A stretch of DNA of 64,000 nt from JAWPMV01 sp039819665 (GCA_039819665.1 JBCBRM010000020.1:1-64000); one strand, 5' to 3'. Shown: positions 1-8,824, counted from the stretch's first letter. Notes: generated by a model not told the origin, from the letters alone. Numbers and translations: made by a program.

Positions 1-208
1 GGGTATTTCGGATGGGCGCAAGGTACATGCTCAGGATGATGGCATTTTCCTCTTCTACTCTTCTAGCTATTTGCCATACAGGAGCCGGGTAGCATCATGG
101 TGCTGGAAATTCCCAGCAAAAGCTTTGTATTATCTGAGATAGCTAGAAGAGTAGAAGAGGAAAATGCCATCATCCTGAGCATGTACCTTGCGCCCATCCG
201 AAATACCC
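1..208. repeat. 70-bp perfect inverted repeat at the window edge (foldback)
   Basis: Bases 1-70 are the exact reverse complement of bases 139-208, with a 68-base spacer. The right arm is coding sequence of the CBS-domain protein that follows; the left arm reads as the same coding sequence backwards and puts stop codons (37-39 and 64-66) in that gene's frame. A 70/70 match with no divergence, at the very end of the sequence, fits a foldback chimera from amplification, library preparation or assembly better than a biological repeat. The bases before about 71 should not be trusted as genomic order. Confidence 0.9.
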
Positions 209-372
209 AGGATATGTTGCTGACCCTGAAGATCAATGTGGAAGACCTGGATCGTATCACTGCCAGCATGGAGCGTTTCGGCTACAAGATCATCCAACTC
301 TACCATAGAGGAGCCAGCAGAGACAATTTTAACCAAAACCTTGAAGGTCTTCTTAAATACCTTGATATGTAA
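67..372 (+). CDS. CBS domain-containing protein, C-terminal fragment (5' truncated)
   Basis: This is the C-terminal part of a CBS-domain protein of the type that precedes NAD kinase in many Bacteroidota. The frame is open from base 67 and reads FAIQEPGSIMVLEIPSK, then a regulatory domain of about 80 residues with an alternating strand/helix pattern (VLSEIARRVEEENA, then LTLKINVEDLDRI, then FGYKIIQLYH), which resembles the ACT-like tail of these proteins. The CBS pair itself is missing because the window or contig begins here and the first 70 bases are an inverted copy. An ATG at 97 lies inside the domain and is not a credible start. The family is thought to sense adenine nucleotides; the ligand cannot be read from this fragment. 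Confidence 0.75.
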   Translation, partial: LFAIQEPGSIMVLEIPSKSFVLSEIARRVEEENAIILSMYLAPIRNTQDMLLTLKINVEDLDRITASMERFGYKIIQLYHRGASRDNFNQNLEGLLKYLDM

Positions 373-428
373 GGAGTAATTCCTGTTATTGGCCTGAAAG
401 AAGAAAACCCAAATTCTTTCGCGTGTAA

Positions 429-1877
429 ATGCCTAAATGCCACCTTCGTATTTTCCTCCTGATGCTCTTTTGCCTCATGAAGGCTAACATGCTTATGGCC
501 GATAATCCGGTTAAAGTAATGACCCTGGCAATTATAGGTGCTGAGAAAACGAAATCCTGGGTAGTGCTGAGAGAACTCAACTTTAAGCGGGGGGATATAA
601 TTGAGTTGGAAGATGTAGAGGCACGCCTGGAAAAGAGCCGTCAGAATATTTATAATCTGGGCCTTTTCAATGATGTGCAAATGAAAGCGCAGGTAATCGG
701 GGATCAACTTCATGTGATCATAGAGGTCAAGGAAAGATGGTTTGTGTTTGGAGCACCGATATTAAGATTAGAGGAAAGAAATTCCTATGACATCGTAAAC
801 ACCATTAGAGAGCGTAACTTCCGGAGACTTGTGTACGGCATGAATGTCAGTTGGAGAAATATCACCGGTAGAAATGAAACTTTGACATTTTCTGGTCAAC
901 TGGGATTTTCAAAACGTCTACGTGTCAACTTTCTCCGTCCAGCTATGTTTCGGAAGAGCAATGTAGACCTCAGGATGGGTTATCGCTTCATCAATGAAAA
1001 GGAAATAATTGTGGGTACGGAAGAAGGTCAGGTTCAGTGGAGAGGGACTGAAAGCGAACCTTTTCAGGTTTCACACGAACCATTTATCGCTTTTCAGAAG
1101 CGGATCAGCCTCTATGAAAACCTTTACTTCGAATTTAACTATAAATGGCTTAGCTTTTCTGATAGCCTATATGTACTAGAGATAGACCCTTCTCGAAACA
1201 ATTTTATTACTGAGCTAGATGGGAAAGAAGCCTATCCTTCTTTTATCCTACAATATTCAGTAGATCGCAGGGATATCAGACGTTTTCCTTTAAAGGGATT
1301 TCGCTACCAGTTTTTTGGGAGGTTTACAGGAATCAAAGGAATCTCCACTTCTCAATTTGGCAAACTAGGCTTGACATTCGCTCACCACATCCCCCTTAGC
1401 AAAAGATGGAACGTTGCCTACGGAACCCATTTGGTCCTTTCTATAGGCGACTCTATCCCATATTTTGAGAAAAACTTTTTGGGAGCAAGAAGGCGAGAAT
1501 TTAGAGACATAAGTACAACTCTACGAGGATATCAACCCTTTGTGATTGCAGGTTCGACCGTAAATATGAATAAAGTTGAAATAAAGTATGGGATTGTTCC
1601 CTATCATATTGCAGATTATAGTGGTGTCGGTTTTCTTCCTAAGAAATGGCAGCAGGCCCCGACAGCTCTTTATGTAACCGCCTTTTATGAAATGGGCTTT
1701 ATTCGGGACGATAGTTTTAACAATAACGACGATTTTCTGAAAAATCAATTGCTTCACGGCTATGGAGTAGGCCTAAATATTGTAGGATTTTACGATATTC
1801 TACTCCGAATAGAATATGCCCGCAATCATTTAAATCAGGGAGGCGTATATTTGCATGGAAGTGTACCAATAAAATGA
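429..1877 (+). CDS. BamA/TamA-like outer membrane protein with one POTRA domain
   Basis: A 482-residue exported outer-membrane protein. Residues 1-24 form a signal peptide (LRIFLLMLFCLMKANMLMA). About 28-105 is a single POTRA-like domain: TLAIIGAEKTKSWVVLRELNF, a long helix LEDVEARLEKSRQNIYNLGLF, then VIIEVKERW. Residues 110-482 are rich in alternating aromatic strands typical of a 16-strand surface-antigen barrel, ending in a charged strand and a short tail. It is shorter than BamA (five POTRAs), so it belongs to the minimal one-POTRA members of the Omp85 superfamily. Its TGA overlaps the NAD kinase start by 4 bases (ATGA), so the two are translationally coupled. A role in outer-membrane protein or lipid insertion is inferred from the family only. 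Confidence 0.8.
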   Translation: MPKCHLRIFLLMLFCLMKANMLMADNPVKVMTLAIIGAEKTKSWVVLRELNFKRGDIIELEDVEARLEKSRQNIYNLGLFNDVQMKAQVIGDQLHVIIEVKERWFVFGAPILRLEERNSYDIVNTIRERNFRRLVYGMNVSWRNITGRNETLTFSGQLGFSKRLRVNFLRPAMFRKSNVDLRMGYRFINEKEIIVGTEEGQVQWRGTESEPFQVSHEPFIAFQKRISLYENLYFEFNYKWLSFSDSLYVLEIDPSRNNFITELDGKEAYPSFILQYSVDRRDIRRFPLKGFRYQFFGRFTGIKGISTSQFGKLGLTFAHHIPLSKRWNVAYGTHLVLSIGDSIPYFEKNFLGARRREFRDISTTLRGYQPFVIAGSTVNMNKVEIKYGIVPYHIADYSGVGFLPKKWQQAPTALYVTAFYEMGFIRDDSFNNNDDFLKNQLLHGYGVGLNIVGFYDILLRIEYARNHLNQGGVYLHGSVPIK

Positions 1878-2761
1878 GAATAGCAATCTTCGGAAGAATC
1901 ACGGATAATACGGAATTAAATGTTCTAGTACATTTTTTCGATTATCTGGAGGCAGTAGGAATAAAATACAGTTTGTATAAGCCTTATGCTGAAAACTTGC
2001 AGAAACACCTGCCAGGCAATAAAGCGCTGAAGAAGGCTGAGATTTTCGATACGCAGGAAGAAGTTATGCCGGCAAAATTTCTTTTTTGTTTTGGAGGAGA
2101 TGGAACCGTATTGGAGGCTGTGCGTTTTTGCGGGCAATTGGGGAAACCGATTTTGGGAGTAAATTTTGGGAGGATGGGCTACCTGACCAGTATTTCTCAA
2201 CATGAGCTTATTCCTACTACAGAGGAGTTGATGAAGGATATGTACCGGATAGATAAAAGGAGTCTGCTCAGCGTTATCTCCGATCCTCCTGGCATCTTCA
2301 AAGAAAATCCCTACGGCATTAATGACTTATCCATACTAAAAAGTTACTCCAATGAAATGATCACGGTCCATACCTACATCAATGGAGAGTTTCTAAACTC
2401 TTATTGGGGGGATGGACTGATTGTTGCCACGCCTACCGGATCGACTGCTTATAGTCTTTCTTGTGGCGGTCCGATAATCTTCCCAAGTTCATCCGCTTTT
2501 GTGATCACACCTGTTGCGAGTCATTCCTTGACAGTACGACCGGTAGTGATCCCTGAGGATTGGGTAGTTTCCTTTGAAATTGAATCTCGATCAAAAGGGG
2601 CGATGGTGGCTTTGGATACACGTACAGAATTAGTCGAAGCTGGTACTGCAATCGCAGTCAGAAAGGCTAATTTTAAGGTTAAATTGATAAAACTCCCCGG
2701 AAGTAAACATGTAGATAATCTTCGTAGAAGCTTGATGTGGGGAAGCGATGTACGCAATTAG
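1874..2761 (+). CDS. nadK: NAD kinase
   Basis: ATP-NAD kinase, 295 residues, which phosphorylates NAD to NADP in the cytoplasm and sets the NADPH pool. The diagnostic GGDGT nucleotide-binding motif is at residues 74-78, and the second conserved block, GDGLIVATPTGSTAYSLS with GGPI following, is at about 174-195. Length and motif order match the family. The start codon overlaps the stop of the preceding Omp85-like gene (ATGA), and no other start gives a complete N-terminal domain (MRIAIFGR). In related genomes NAD kinase follows the CBS protein directly; here the one-POTRA protein sits between them. Confidence 0.96.
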   Translation: MRIAIFGRITDNTELNVLVHFFDYLEAVGIKYSLYKPYAENLQKHLPGNKALKKAEIFDTQEEVMPAKFLFCFGGDGTVLEAVRFCGQLGKPILGVNFGRMGYLTSISQHELIPTTEELMKDMYRIDKRSLLSVISDPPGIFKENPYGINDLSILKSYSNEMITVHTYINGEFLNSYWGDGLIVATPTGSTAYSLSCGGPIIFPSSSAFVITPVASHSLTVRPVVIPEDWVVSFEIESRSKGAMVALDTRTELVEAGTAIAVRKANFKVKLIKLPGSKHVDNLRRSLMWGSDVRN

Positions 2762-3076
2762 GCAACTTTTCGGCTGAAAAATTGTCTTTTCACATGCCGG
2801 ATTTATCCTTCATTTAGTAGGGTATTCACGAAACTATTACATTCACATGCAAGAAGGCCTGAGGATGTAAGTGAGAATGAAATAGAAACTTTGAAGAGCC
2901 AAATAATACCCGTAAATAGCAACTGAATGAAGAAAATTTTACAATTTTTATTTTGATTGACTTGGGGTAATTTTGGCAGGCAAATAATAAACCTGCATTA
3001 TAATTATTCTTTATTACCGCACGTTAAGAAAAAAGGTTTATAGTTTTAACGTCAAGCTTTAATCATAAGACTCAGC
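2762..3076 (+). promoter_or_regulatory. intergenic region with a Bacteroidota promoter before the DUF6089 gene
   Basis: A 315-base AT-rich gap with no credible gene. It holds a good -7 box, TAATTTTG at 2968-2975, matching the phylum consensus TAnnTTTG; a TTTG at 2952-2955 is too close (12 bases) to be an ideal -33 element, so the upstream half is weak or uses the T-rich tract before it. A transcript would begin near 2982 and leave a leader of about 95 bases before the ATG at 3077. Confidence 0.5.
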
Positions 3077-3925
3077 ATGAGGGACTTGAGGATTTTCTTC
3101 TTTTTGGTACTGGTTCTCTTCTTTGGCACCGACCTTTCTGCGCAATACAGATACGATTATTTCCGTGTAGGTGTATCCGCAGGTACTACGCACTATTTGG
3201 GCGACCTGGATGATGACTTTACCTTTAAATTCACCCGTCCGGGTGTGGGTGTTACCGGCTCTTACCGTTTCAATCCTTTTATGACTGCCCGTCTGGGTTT
3301 CTTCAAGGGATGGATTAGTGCTACCGATGCTAATTCGACCAATGAAGTTCGCCAAAGAAGGAACTTGAGCTTTCGGAGCCCCATTACAGAATTTAGCGCT
3401 ACTGTTTCCTTTGACTTCCTTCCTTCTGATAGGAGTTATATATACAGGCCACGCTATACACCTTATGTGTTTGGGGGAGTAGGGGTGTTCACCTTTAGGC
3501 CTCAGGCAGAATTGGGTGGGGAACTAATCGATCTTCAACCTCTGGGTACAGAAGGTCAGTTCCTGATTGATCCCAATGATACCAATCCTGCGCCTTATGC
3601 GCTGACGCAATTGGCTATACCTATGGGAGCCGGTGTTCGCTTTGCTATCGCAAAACGTTGGGACCTGGAAATCGAAACCGGATTTAGGAAAATATTTACT
3701 GATTATCTGGATGATGTGAGTGGTACTTATCCCAATCTGGATGAACTAAGGGCTCAAAACCCGGTAGCCGCATTACTATCAGATAGAATAGATCTTACTC
3801 AATTCCCTGATGGTGCAGCTGTAACCAACGGAATCAGAGGAGATAATACTCAGCAAGATTGGTACATCTATACCAATGTCCGGATCAACTTCATCATCGA
3901 CTGGGTGAAGTGTCCATCCTTCTAA
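3077..3925 (+). CDS. DUF6089-type outer membrane beta-barrel protein
   Basis: A 282-residue exported protein: signal peptide at residues 1-22 (LRIFFFLVLVLFFGTDLSA, cut before QYRYDYF), followed by alternating short strands with aromatic girdles (VGVSAGTTHYLGDLDDDF, GVGVTGSYRFNPFMTARLGF, YVFGGVGVFTF) that mark a small beta-barrel. The motif G-x-THYLGDL near the N-terminus and the position just before uppS-bamA match the DUF6089 proteins of Bacteroidota. Function is unknown; the neighbours suggest a part in the outer membrane. It has its own promoter and is closed by a strong terminator at 3947-3978, so it is a single-gene unit. Confidence 0.8.
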   Translation: MRDLRIFFFLVLVLFFGTDLSAQYRYDYFRVGVSAGTTHYLGDLDDDFTFKFTRPGVGVTGSYRFNPFMTARLGFFKGWISATDANSTNEVRQRRNLSFRSPITEFSATVSFDFLPSDRSYIYRPRYTPYVFGGVGVFTFRPQAELGGELIDLQPLGTEGQFLIDPNDTNPAPYALTQLAIPMGAGVRFAIAKRWDLEIETGFRKIFTDYLDDVSGTYPNLDELRAQNPVAALLSDRIDLTQFPDGAAVTNGIRGDNTQQDWYIYTNVRINFIIDWVKCPSF

Positions 3926-3946
3926 GTAAAGACCTGATGAATTATA

Positions 3947-3978
3947 AAAAAAAGGCCGCCTTTTAGGTGGCCTTTTTT
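3947..3978 (+). terminator. intrinsic terminator after the DUF6089 gene
   Basis: AAAGGCCGCC and GGTGGCCTTT pair over ten positions (one G-T) around the loop TTTTA, followed by a T run. Because the stem is flanked by A and T runs it could act on both strands, but only the + strand gene upstream needs it. Confidence 0.85.
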
Positions 3979-4060
3979 ACATTATGCAACCTGCTTGACA
4001 GATTTTTCATCTTGAAGGGTGTATGCTTAAATTTCTCTTTTTAGACAATGGGCTATTTAT

Positions 4061-4068
4061 TACCTTTG
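4061..4068 (+). promoter_or_regulatory. promoter -7 box of uppS
   Basis: TACCTTTG matches TAnnTTTG exactly. It lies 72 bases before the ATG at 4140 and inside the longer open frame that begins at 4023, which argues that the true uppS start is 4140. Confidence 0.6.
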
Positions 4069-4139
4069 TAGCTGCTTTTAAAAAGCAACCAATTATAATG
4101 TGTGCCGTTATTAGGCTACATTTTCCGGAGCATACATCA

Positions 4140-4880
4140 ATGAGTCTAGCAGATCAACTAAACCCCAACGAGATTCCCAAACACATTGCGGTCATCATGG
4201 ACGGAAATGGTAGATGGGCACGTAAGCGTGGGAACATGCGGGTTTTTGGACATAGAAATGCGATTAAGGCTGTAAGAGATACAACTGAGGCGGCGGCTGA
4301 GATAGGAGTGAAGAATCTTACTTTGTATGCTTTTTCGACTGAAAACTGGAAAAGACCTAAAGCTGAAGTTGATGCGTTGATGACCTTGTTAGTAGAAACT
4401 ATAGCAAAAGAGCGTTCTACGCTCATGGACAACAATATTAGACTGAATGCTATAGGAAATATTAAGGATCTGCCGAAAGCCTGTGTAAGGAGTCTCAATG
4501 AAACCATGAAGATTACTCAGGAAAATGAACGCATGACACTGACACTGGCCTTGAGTTATGGATCGAGGAGTGATATGATACAAGCCATGAAAAGCATGGG
4601 AGAGGCCATCAAAAACGGAGAACTACAAACTGAAGATATAAACGAGGAAACGATTAGCGGCTTCCTGAGTACAGCAACTATCCCTGATCCTGAATTGCTC
4701 ATCCGTACATCGGGCGAACATAGGATCAGTAACTTTTTGCTCTGGGAGATCGCCTATACGGAGATCTATTTCACACCAAAGCTGTGGCCGGATTTTAGAA
4801 GGGATGATCTCTATGAAGCCATACTTGACTATCAGCAACGCGAACGTAGATTTGGTCTGATTAGTGAACAAATTAAATGA
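4140..4880 (+). CDS. uppS: isoprenyl transferase (undecaprenyl diphosphate synthase)
   Basis: Cis-prenyltransferase, 246 residues, which adds isopentenyl units to farnesyl diphosphate to make the C55 carrier lipid for peptidoglycan and surface polysaccharides. The signature block HIAVIMDGNGRWARKR is at residues 15-30, with catalytic Asp21; FSTENWKRP follows near 70, and the C-terminal DPELLIRTSGEHRISNFLLW block carries the conserved arginines and serine that bind diphosphate. The frame is open from 4023, but the extra 39 residues are unlike the family and contain the promoter box, so 4140 is the better start. The stop is one base before the bamA start, so the two are co-transcribed. Confidence 0.96.
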   Translation: MSLADQLNPNEIPKHIAVIMDGNGRWARKRGNMRVFGHRNAIKAVRDTTEAAAEIGVKNLTLYAFSTENWKRPKAEVDALMTLLVETIAKERSTLMDNNIRLNAIGNIKDLPKACVRSLNETMKITQENERMTLTLALSYGSRSDMIQAMKSMGEAIKNGELQTEDINEETISGFLSTATIPDPELLIRTSGEHRISNFLLWEIAYTEIYFTPKLWPDFRRDDLYEAILDYQQRERRFGLISEQIK

Positions 4881-4881
4881 A

Positions 4882-7380
4882 ATGAAAAAACTACTAGTTT
4901 TTTGCTTAATGCTCGGTATGAGTTTTGGGATCACTCAAGCTCAGCTCGATCGGGAAAATCCTAAAACCTATATACTGAAGGGACTGGAAGTTGAAGGCTC
5001 TGAGTATAGCGACAAAAATGCAATTATCTCTATCAGTGGTCTGGTAGTCGGCGAACAAATTACCGTTCCCGGTTTGCAGGTGTCTGAGGTTTTGAAAAGA
5101 TTGTGGAAAGAAAATCTTTTTGCAGATGTGAAAGTGCGGGTTGATAAGATTGAAGGGCCCAATATTTTCCTGACGATTGAGGTAAAAGAACGTCCGAGAA
5201 TCTCTCAATTCTCCTTTGAAGGAATCAGCAAAGGACATGCAGAGGATTTGAGGGAAAAAATTAACTTCATTCGAGGTACGATCCTTACAGAGTCCAAAGA
5301 AAAGTCTGCTAAAAGAATCATCAGAAACTTTTATGTGGAAAAAGGACACTATAATGTAGCTGTTGATATTATTTCCCAAGCGGATAAGATTCTGAAAAAC
5401 GGGGTAACGGTTAATATCAAAGTTGACAAAGGCCCTAAAATTAGGATTAAGGAACTTAACTTTGAGAATAATACAGCCTTCGAAGATCCCAAGCTTCGTA
5501 AAAAGCTGAAGAAGATTCACCAGAAAACCTGGTGGAGATTCTGGGCGAGATCCAAGTATTTCCCTAAGCAATTTGAAGAATCCAAAGCCGGCCTGATCGA
5601 ATTTTACAATGAAGGTGGATTCAGAGATGCGATTGTACTTTCAGATACTGTTTACAGAGTAGATGATAAGCATGTAAATGTTACCCTCAATATGTATGAA
5701 GGTATCCGGTACTATCACAGAAACATCTCCTGGTCCGGGAACTTCAAATACAATTCAGATATCCTCGGTCAATTCCTCCGAATTAAAAAAGGAGATATAT
5801 ATAGCAAAGCAGCTATCGATCGTCGTCTGTTCGGCGACCCTCAGGGAGGAGACGTAAGTTCCCTTTATCTGGACGATGGATACCTGTTCTTTAACCTCGA
5901 TCCTGTAGAAGTAGCGATTGTAGGAGACTCGATTGACTTGGAAATGAGGATATCGGAAGGGCCTCAGGCGACCATCCGAAAAGTTCCGATTCACGGTAAC
6001 AGCAAAACCAGTGATTTTGTGATCCGCCGTGAAATCAGAACAACTCCTGGAGACAAGTTTAGAAGAAGAGACATTATCCGTTCTCAGCGCGAGATTTTGG
6101 CCTTGAACTACTTTGACCAGGAAACATTGGGAGTAGATCCTATTCCAAATCAGGCCACCGGAACAGTTGATATTAAATATACAGTTGAGGAAAGACCTTC
6201 TGACCAATTACAATTGCAAGGAGGCTGGGGCGGTCAGTTGCGCGACCCACAAACCAACCAAATCATAGCAGGTGGTTTCGTAGGGACGGTACAGCTTGCC
6301 TTCAACAACTTCGCTGCTAAGCGAATCCTCCAACCCGGAGCATGGAGACCTGTTCCTTCTGGCGATGGACAAAAGTTGAGTCTTTCTTTCCAAATGAATG
6401 GAGTTGGATATAAAAACTTTTCTATTTCCTTCCTGGAGCCCTGGTTAGGAGGTAAAAAGCCAACCTCTTTGGGGGTTAGTACCTCTTACCTCTTATTCCA
6501 AAATGTAAGAACCAATTACCGAAACAACATCTTTAATATCTCTGTTGACCTCGGTAAACAGTTGCAGTTTCCAGATGACTTCTTTACTGCAAGATATAGC
6601 ATCGCATACAAGTATTATGACATTCTTCAGCCTGGCAATGTATTCCGTGCCTTTGTAGGAGAGGATGTCGCCTACGTGAACTCACTCTCTTTCCGCTACT
6701 CTCTTGATCGCAGTAGTGTGGATGCTCCTATCTATCCTCGCTCAGGTTCTATCATGAACCTTTCTGTTGAGGCCACTCCACCCTGGTCCATATTTAAAGA
6801 TGATCAGGACTTTACCGATTTGAGTCCACAGGAGAAGTTTAACCTGCTTGAATTCCACAAATGGCAATTCAATAGTAACTGGTTCTTCAACATCGTTGGC
6901 GATATGGTATTGAATGCCAAGATTGAAGCCGGATATCTGGGGGCATATAATGAGAATCTGGGAATCTCTCCTTTCGAGCGATTCTTCCTCGGAGGGTCCG
7001 GTATGGTAGGTAACGGATTGTGGGGGCTTGATGGACGTGATATCGTTCCGTTGAGAGGATATGACGATGCGACCATCAATAACGGTAACAATGGATATCC
7101 GATCTATAACCGCTTCATCATGGAGCTTCGTTACCCCATCAGCTTGAATCAGTCAGCTCCAATTTGGATGCAGGCCTTCCTCGAAGCTGGAAATGGATAT
7201 GGCAACTTCCGCGAATACAATCCATTCAAACTCAGAAGAGCGGCGGGTGCTGGTCTACGTGTGATGCTACCAATGGTAGGGCTACTTGGACTTGACTGGG
7301 CATATGGATTTGACCTTGATGGAAACAATCAGGAGATTAGTGCAGGACAATTCCACTTCGTGATTGGGCAGCAATTCTAA
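4882..7380 (+). CDS. bamA: outer membrane protein assembly factor BamA
   Basis: BamA, 832 residues, the essential Omp85 insertase for outer-membrane beta-barrels. A signal peptide (LLVFCLMLGMSFGITQA) is cut before QLDREN. Five POTRA domains follow to about residue 430; recognisable pieces are LKGLEVEGSEYSDKNAI, FEGISKGHAEDL, RIKELNFENNTAFED and VPIHGNSKTSDFVIRREI. The barrel has the usual C-terminal features: VPLRGYDD (the VRGF/Y loop-6 motif), the strand MELRYPISL, and the end FHFVIGQQF with a terminal Phe. A GTG at 4864 would add six residues and overlap uppS; the ATG at 4882 gives the cleaner signal peptide. It pairs with the OmpH/Skp-like chaperones downstream. Confidence 0.95.
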   Translation: MKKLLVFCLMLGMSFGITQAQLDRENPKTYILKGLEVEGSEYSDKNAIISISGLVVGEQITVPGLQVSEVLKRLWKENLFADVKVRVDKIEGPNIFLTIEVKERPRISQFSFEGISKGHAEDLREKINFIRGTILTESKEKSAKRIIRNFYVEKGHYNVAVDIISQADKILKNGVTVNIKVDKGPKIRIKELNFENNTAFEDPKLRKKLKKIHQKTWWRFWARSKYFPKQFEESKAGLIEFYNEGGFRDAIVLSDTVYRVDDKHVNVTLNMYEGIRYYHRNISWSGNFKYNSDILGQFLRIKKGDIYSKAAIDRRLFGDPQGGDVSSLYLDDGYLFFNLDPVEVAIVGDSIDLEMRISEGPQATIRKVPIHGNSKTSDFVIRREIRTTPGDKFRRRDIIRSQREILALNYFDQETLGVDPIPNQATGTVDIKYTVEERPSDQLQLQGGWGGQLRDPQTNQIIAGGFVGTVQLAFNNFAAKRILQPGAWRPVPSGDGQKLSLSFQMNGVGYKNFSISFLEPWLGGKKPTSLGVSTSYLLFQNVRTNYRNNIFNISVDLGKQLQFPDDFFTARYSIAYKYYDILQPGNVFRAFVGEDVAYVNSLSFRYSLDRSSVDAPIYPRSGSIMNLSVEATPPWSIFKDDQDFTDLSPQEKFNLLEFHKWQFNSNWFFNIVGDMVLNAKIEAGYLGAYNENLGISPFERFFLGGSGMVGNGLWGLDGRDIVPLRGYDDATINNGNNGYPIYNRFIMELRYPISLNQSAPIWMQAFLEAGNGYGNFREYNPFKLRRAAGAGLRVMLPMVGLLGLDWAYGFDLDGNNQEISAGQFHFVIGQQF

Positions 7381-7412
7381 ATGAAAAATCCCCATCATTA
7401 GGAACATAGATA

Positions 7413-7456
7413 TTTTGGGCTTTTATTCGACAACTCTGGCGAATAAAAGCCCAAAA
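7413..7456. repeat. 17-bp perfect hairpin between bamA and ompH
   Basis: Bases 7413-7429 and 7440-7456 are perfect reverse complements around a 10-base loop. There is no T run after the stem on either strand, so it is not a standard intrinsic terminator. It could stop or slow transcription, protect the 3' end of bamA mRNA, or mark a cut site that separates bamA from ompH expression. Confidence 0.7.
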
Positions 7457-7482
7457 AGTTTATGGCAGAGGCCTGAGGGTGT

Positions 7483-7490
7483 TATTTTTG
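7483..7490 (+). promoter_or_regulatory. promoter -7 box upstream of the first ompH
   Basis: TATTTTTG matches TAnnTTTG and lies after the bamA hairpin, about 120 bases before the ATG at 7610. No clear TTTG -33 element is seen at the right distance. Confidence 0.4.
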
Positions 7491-7609
7491 TGCATATTCG
7501 TGTAGCTTCGCTTTTCATATACACAGAATTTCAGCGAAAGAATACGTTTAATTTGTAGACTAATGTGCTAAGCTAGAACAGCACTTCAAAATTGACAAAA
7601 TACAAGAAC

Positions 7610-8134
7610 ATGAAAAAATTATTCACACTCGCCATCATATTGATCAGTGCCATGAGCTTTGCCACAGCTCAAAAAACAGGTTATGTAGATACCGAAAAGA
7701 TCATGGAAAAAATTCCTGAGTACAAAGAAGCCCAGGAAGATATTGAAAGGATCTCTGAGCGTTGGCAAAAAGAACTGGAGGCCAAATATCAGGAGATCGA
7801 AGAATTGTATTCAGAATATCAGGCCCGTGAAGTTTTGCTTTCTGAAGATGTGAAAAGAGAAAAGCAGGAAGAAATCTTCCAGGCAGAGCGCGAAGCCAAA
7901 GAGTATCGTGAAAAGAAATTTGGCTACAATGGCGAATTATTTGACTTGCAGGAAAACAAGGTGAAGCCTATTCAGGATAAGGTTTTCCGTGCAGTAGAAA
8001 CCATTGCTAAAAGAAAAAGAATCGACTTCGTATTTGATAAATCAGGAGAAACCACCTGGTTATACACCAATGCCGTCTATGACCTCTCAGATGATGTTAT
8101 GGAAGAATTGGGTATAAGTGACGAAAGAAATTAA
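7610..8134 (+). CDS. OmpH/Skp family periplasmic chaperone
   Basis: A 174-residue Skp-like chaperone that would hold unfolded outer-membrane proteins on their way to BamA. Residues 1-20 form a signal peptide (KLFTLAIILISAMSFATAQ). The mature start KTGYVDTEKIMEKIPEYK is the typical first strand and helix of the body domain, followed by a long charged coiled coil (residues 40-115, with RISERWQKELEAKYQEIEEL) and the closing strand IDFVFDKSGETTWLYTN. A TTG at 7592 would add six residues before the signal peptide; the ATG at 7610 is preferred. It is the first of three consecutive family members and the one most like the standard form. Confidence 0.9.
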   Translation: MKKLFTLAIILISAMSFATAQKTGYVDTEKIMEKIPEYKEAQEDIERISERWQKELEAKYQEIEELYSEYQAREVLLSEDVKREKQEEIFQAEREAKEYREKKFGYNGELFDLQENKVKPIQDKVFRAVETIAKRKRIDFVFDKSGETTWLYTNAVYDLSDDVMEELGISDERN

Positions 8135-8142
8135 TACCTTTG
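8135..8142 (+). promoter_or_regulatory. promoter -7 box of the second ompH gene
   Basis: TACCTTTG, an exact TAnnTTTG match, starts immediately after the stop codon of the first ompH. It is 68 bases before the next ATG, so the second gene can be transcribed on its own. Confidence 0.5.
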
Positions 8143-8153
8143 CGGAAAATTAT

Positions 8154-8189
8154 GAGGGAGGACCTGTAATGACTAATATTTCCTCCCTC
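8154..8189 (+). terminator. hairpin in the leader of the second ompH (terminator or attenuator)
   Basis: GAGGGAGG and CCTCCCTC pair over eight bases with a 20-base loop, followed by CCGTTTTA. It sits between the -7 box at 8135 and the ATG at 8210, so it is either a weak terminator for the first ompH or a leader hairpin of the second. Confidence 0.4.
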
Positions 8190-8209
8190 CCGTTTTAATC
8201 AAACCACCA

Positions 8210-8749
8210 ATGAGACAAATATCCTTTATACTCGTATTCTTTACGTTCTTCTTCAGCCTATCCGGCCTTCAAGCCCAAAAGATCGGCTACATGGATCTGG
8301 AAGCTGCGATTGCCCTGATGCCTGAGACGGCCAACGCCAATAAGGCTTTGCAGACTTATAATCAAAAGCTGACCCAAAATCTCCAGAACAAAGATAATTA
8401 CCTGAGAACTCTGGTAGCAGAATATCAGGAACTAGCCCAGGTAGAGGGAACCACAGAAGCGGACTTGAAGCCAAAAGCTGATAAGATTACTCAGATGCAA
8501 CAAGAACTTCAGGCAGCTCAGGCTAAGTCTCAGCAGGACTTTCAGGCCAAGCAAGCAGAAATGATGGGACCTATCCTAGGGAAACTTGAAACAGCTATGA
8601 AGGAGTATGCAGAGGCAAACGGATATACCTATATCCTCAATACTTCCTCCAATGGTACGAGTATCATCCTTCACGGAACAGAATCAGACAATATAACCAA
8701 GGCCGTTTTGACAAAATTAGGAGTCAAGATCCCTGAGGCTAAACAATAG
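8210..8749 (+). CDS. OmpH/Skp family chaperone, second paralogue
   Basis: A 179-residue member of the same family. Signal peptide at residues 1-22 (ISFILVFFTFFFSLSGLQA), then KIGYMDLEAAIALMPETANA, a Gln/Ala-rich coiled coil of about 75 residues (KADKITQMQQELQAAQAKS), and the closing YTYILNTSSNGTSIILHG. The ending SIILHGTESDNITKAVLTKLGVKIPEA is shared closely with the third copy, so these two are recent paralogues, while the first copy differs in its tail. Likely periplasmic chaperone for outer-membrane proteins or lipoproteins; the individual clients are unknown. Confidence 0.88.
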   Translation: MRQISFILVFFTFFFSLSGLQAQKIGYMDLEAAIALMPETANANKALQTYNQKLTQNLQNKDNYLRTLVAEYQELAQVEGTTEADLKPKADKITQMQQELQAAQAKSQQDFQAKQAEMMGPILGKLETAMKEYAEANGYTYILNTSSNGTSIILHGTESDNITKAVLTKLGVKIPEAKQ

Positions 8750-8824
8750 GGATTGCCAACTCATAAAAAATTGTCAAAAAAGTTAACAAAGCGTTAAATA
8801 CAAGCAAAACTAGCCGTATATGGT

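Noticed and set aside
4906..5571. A 221-codon - strand open frame inside bamA
   Set aside because: Fully antisense to conserved POTRA domains and without a recognisable fold.
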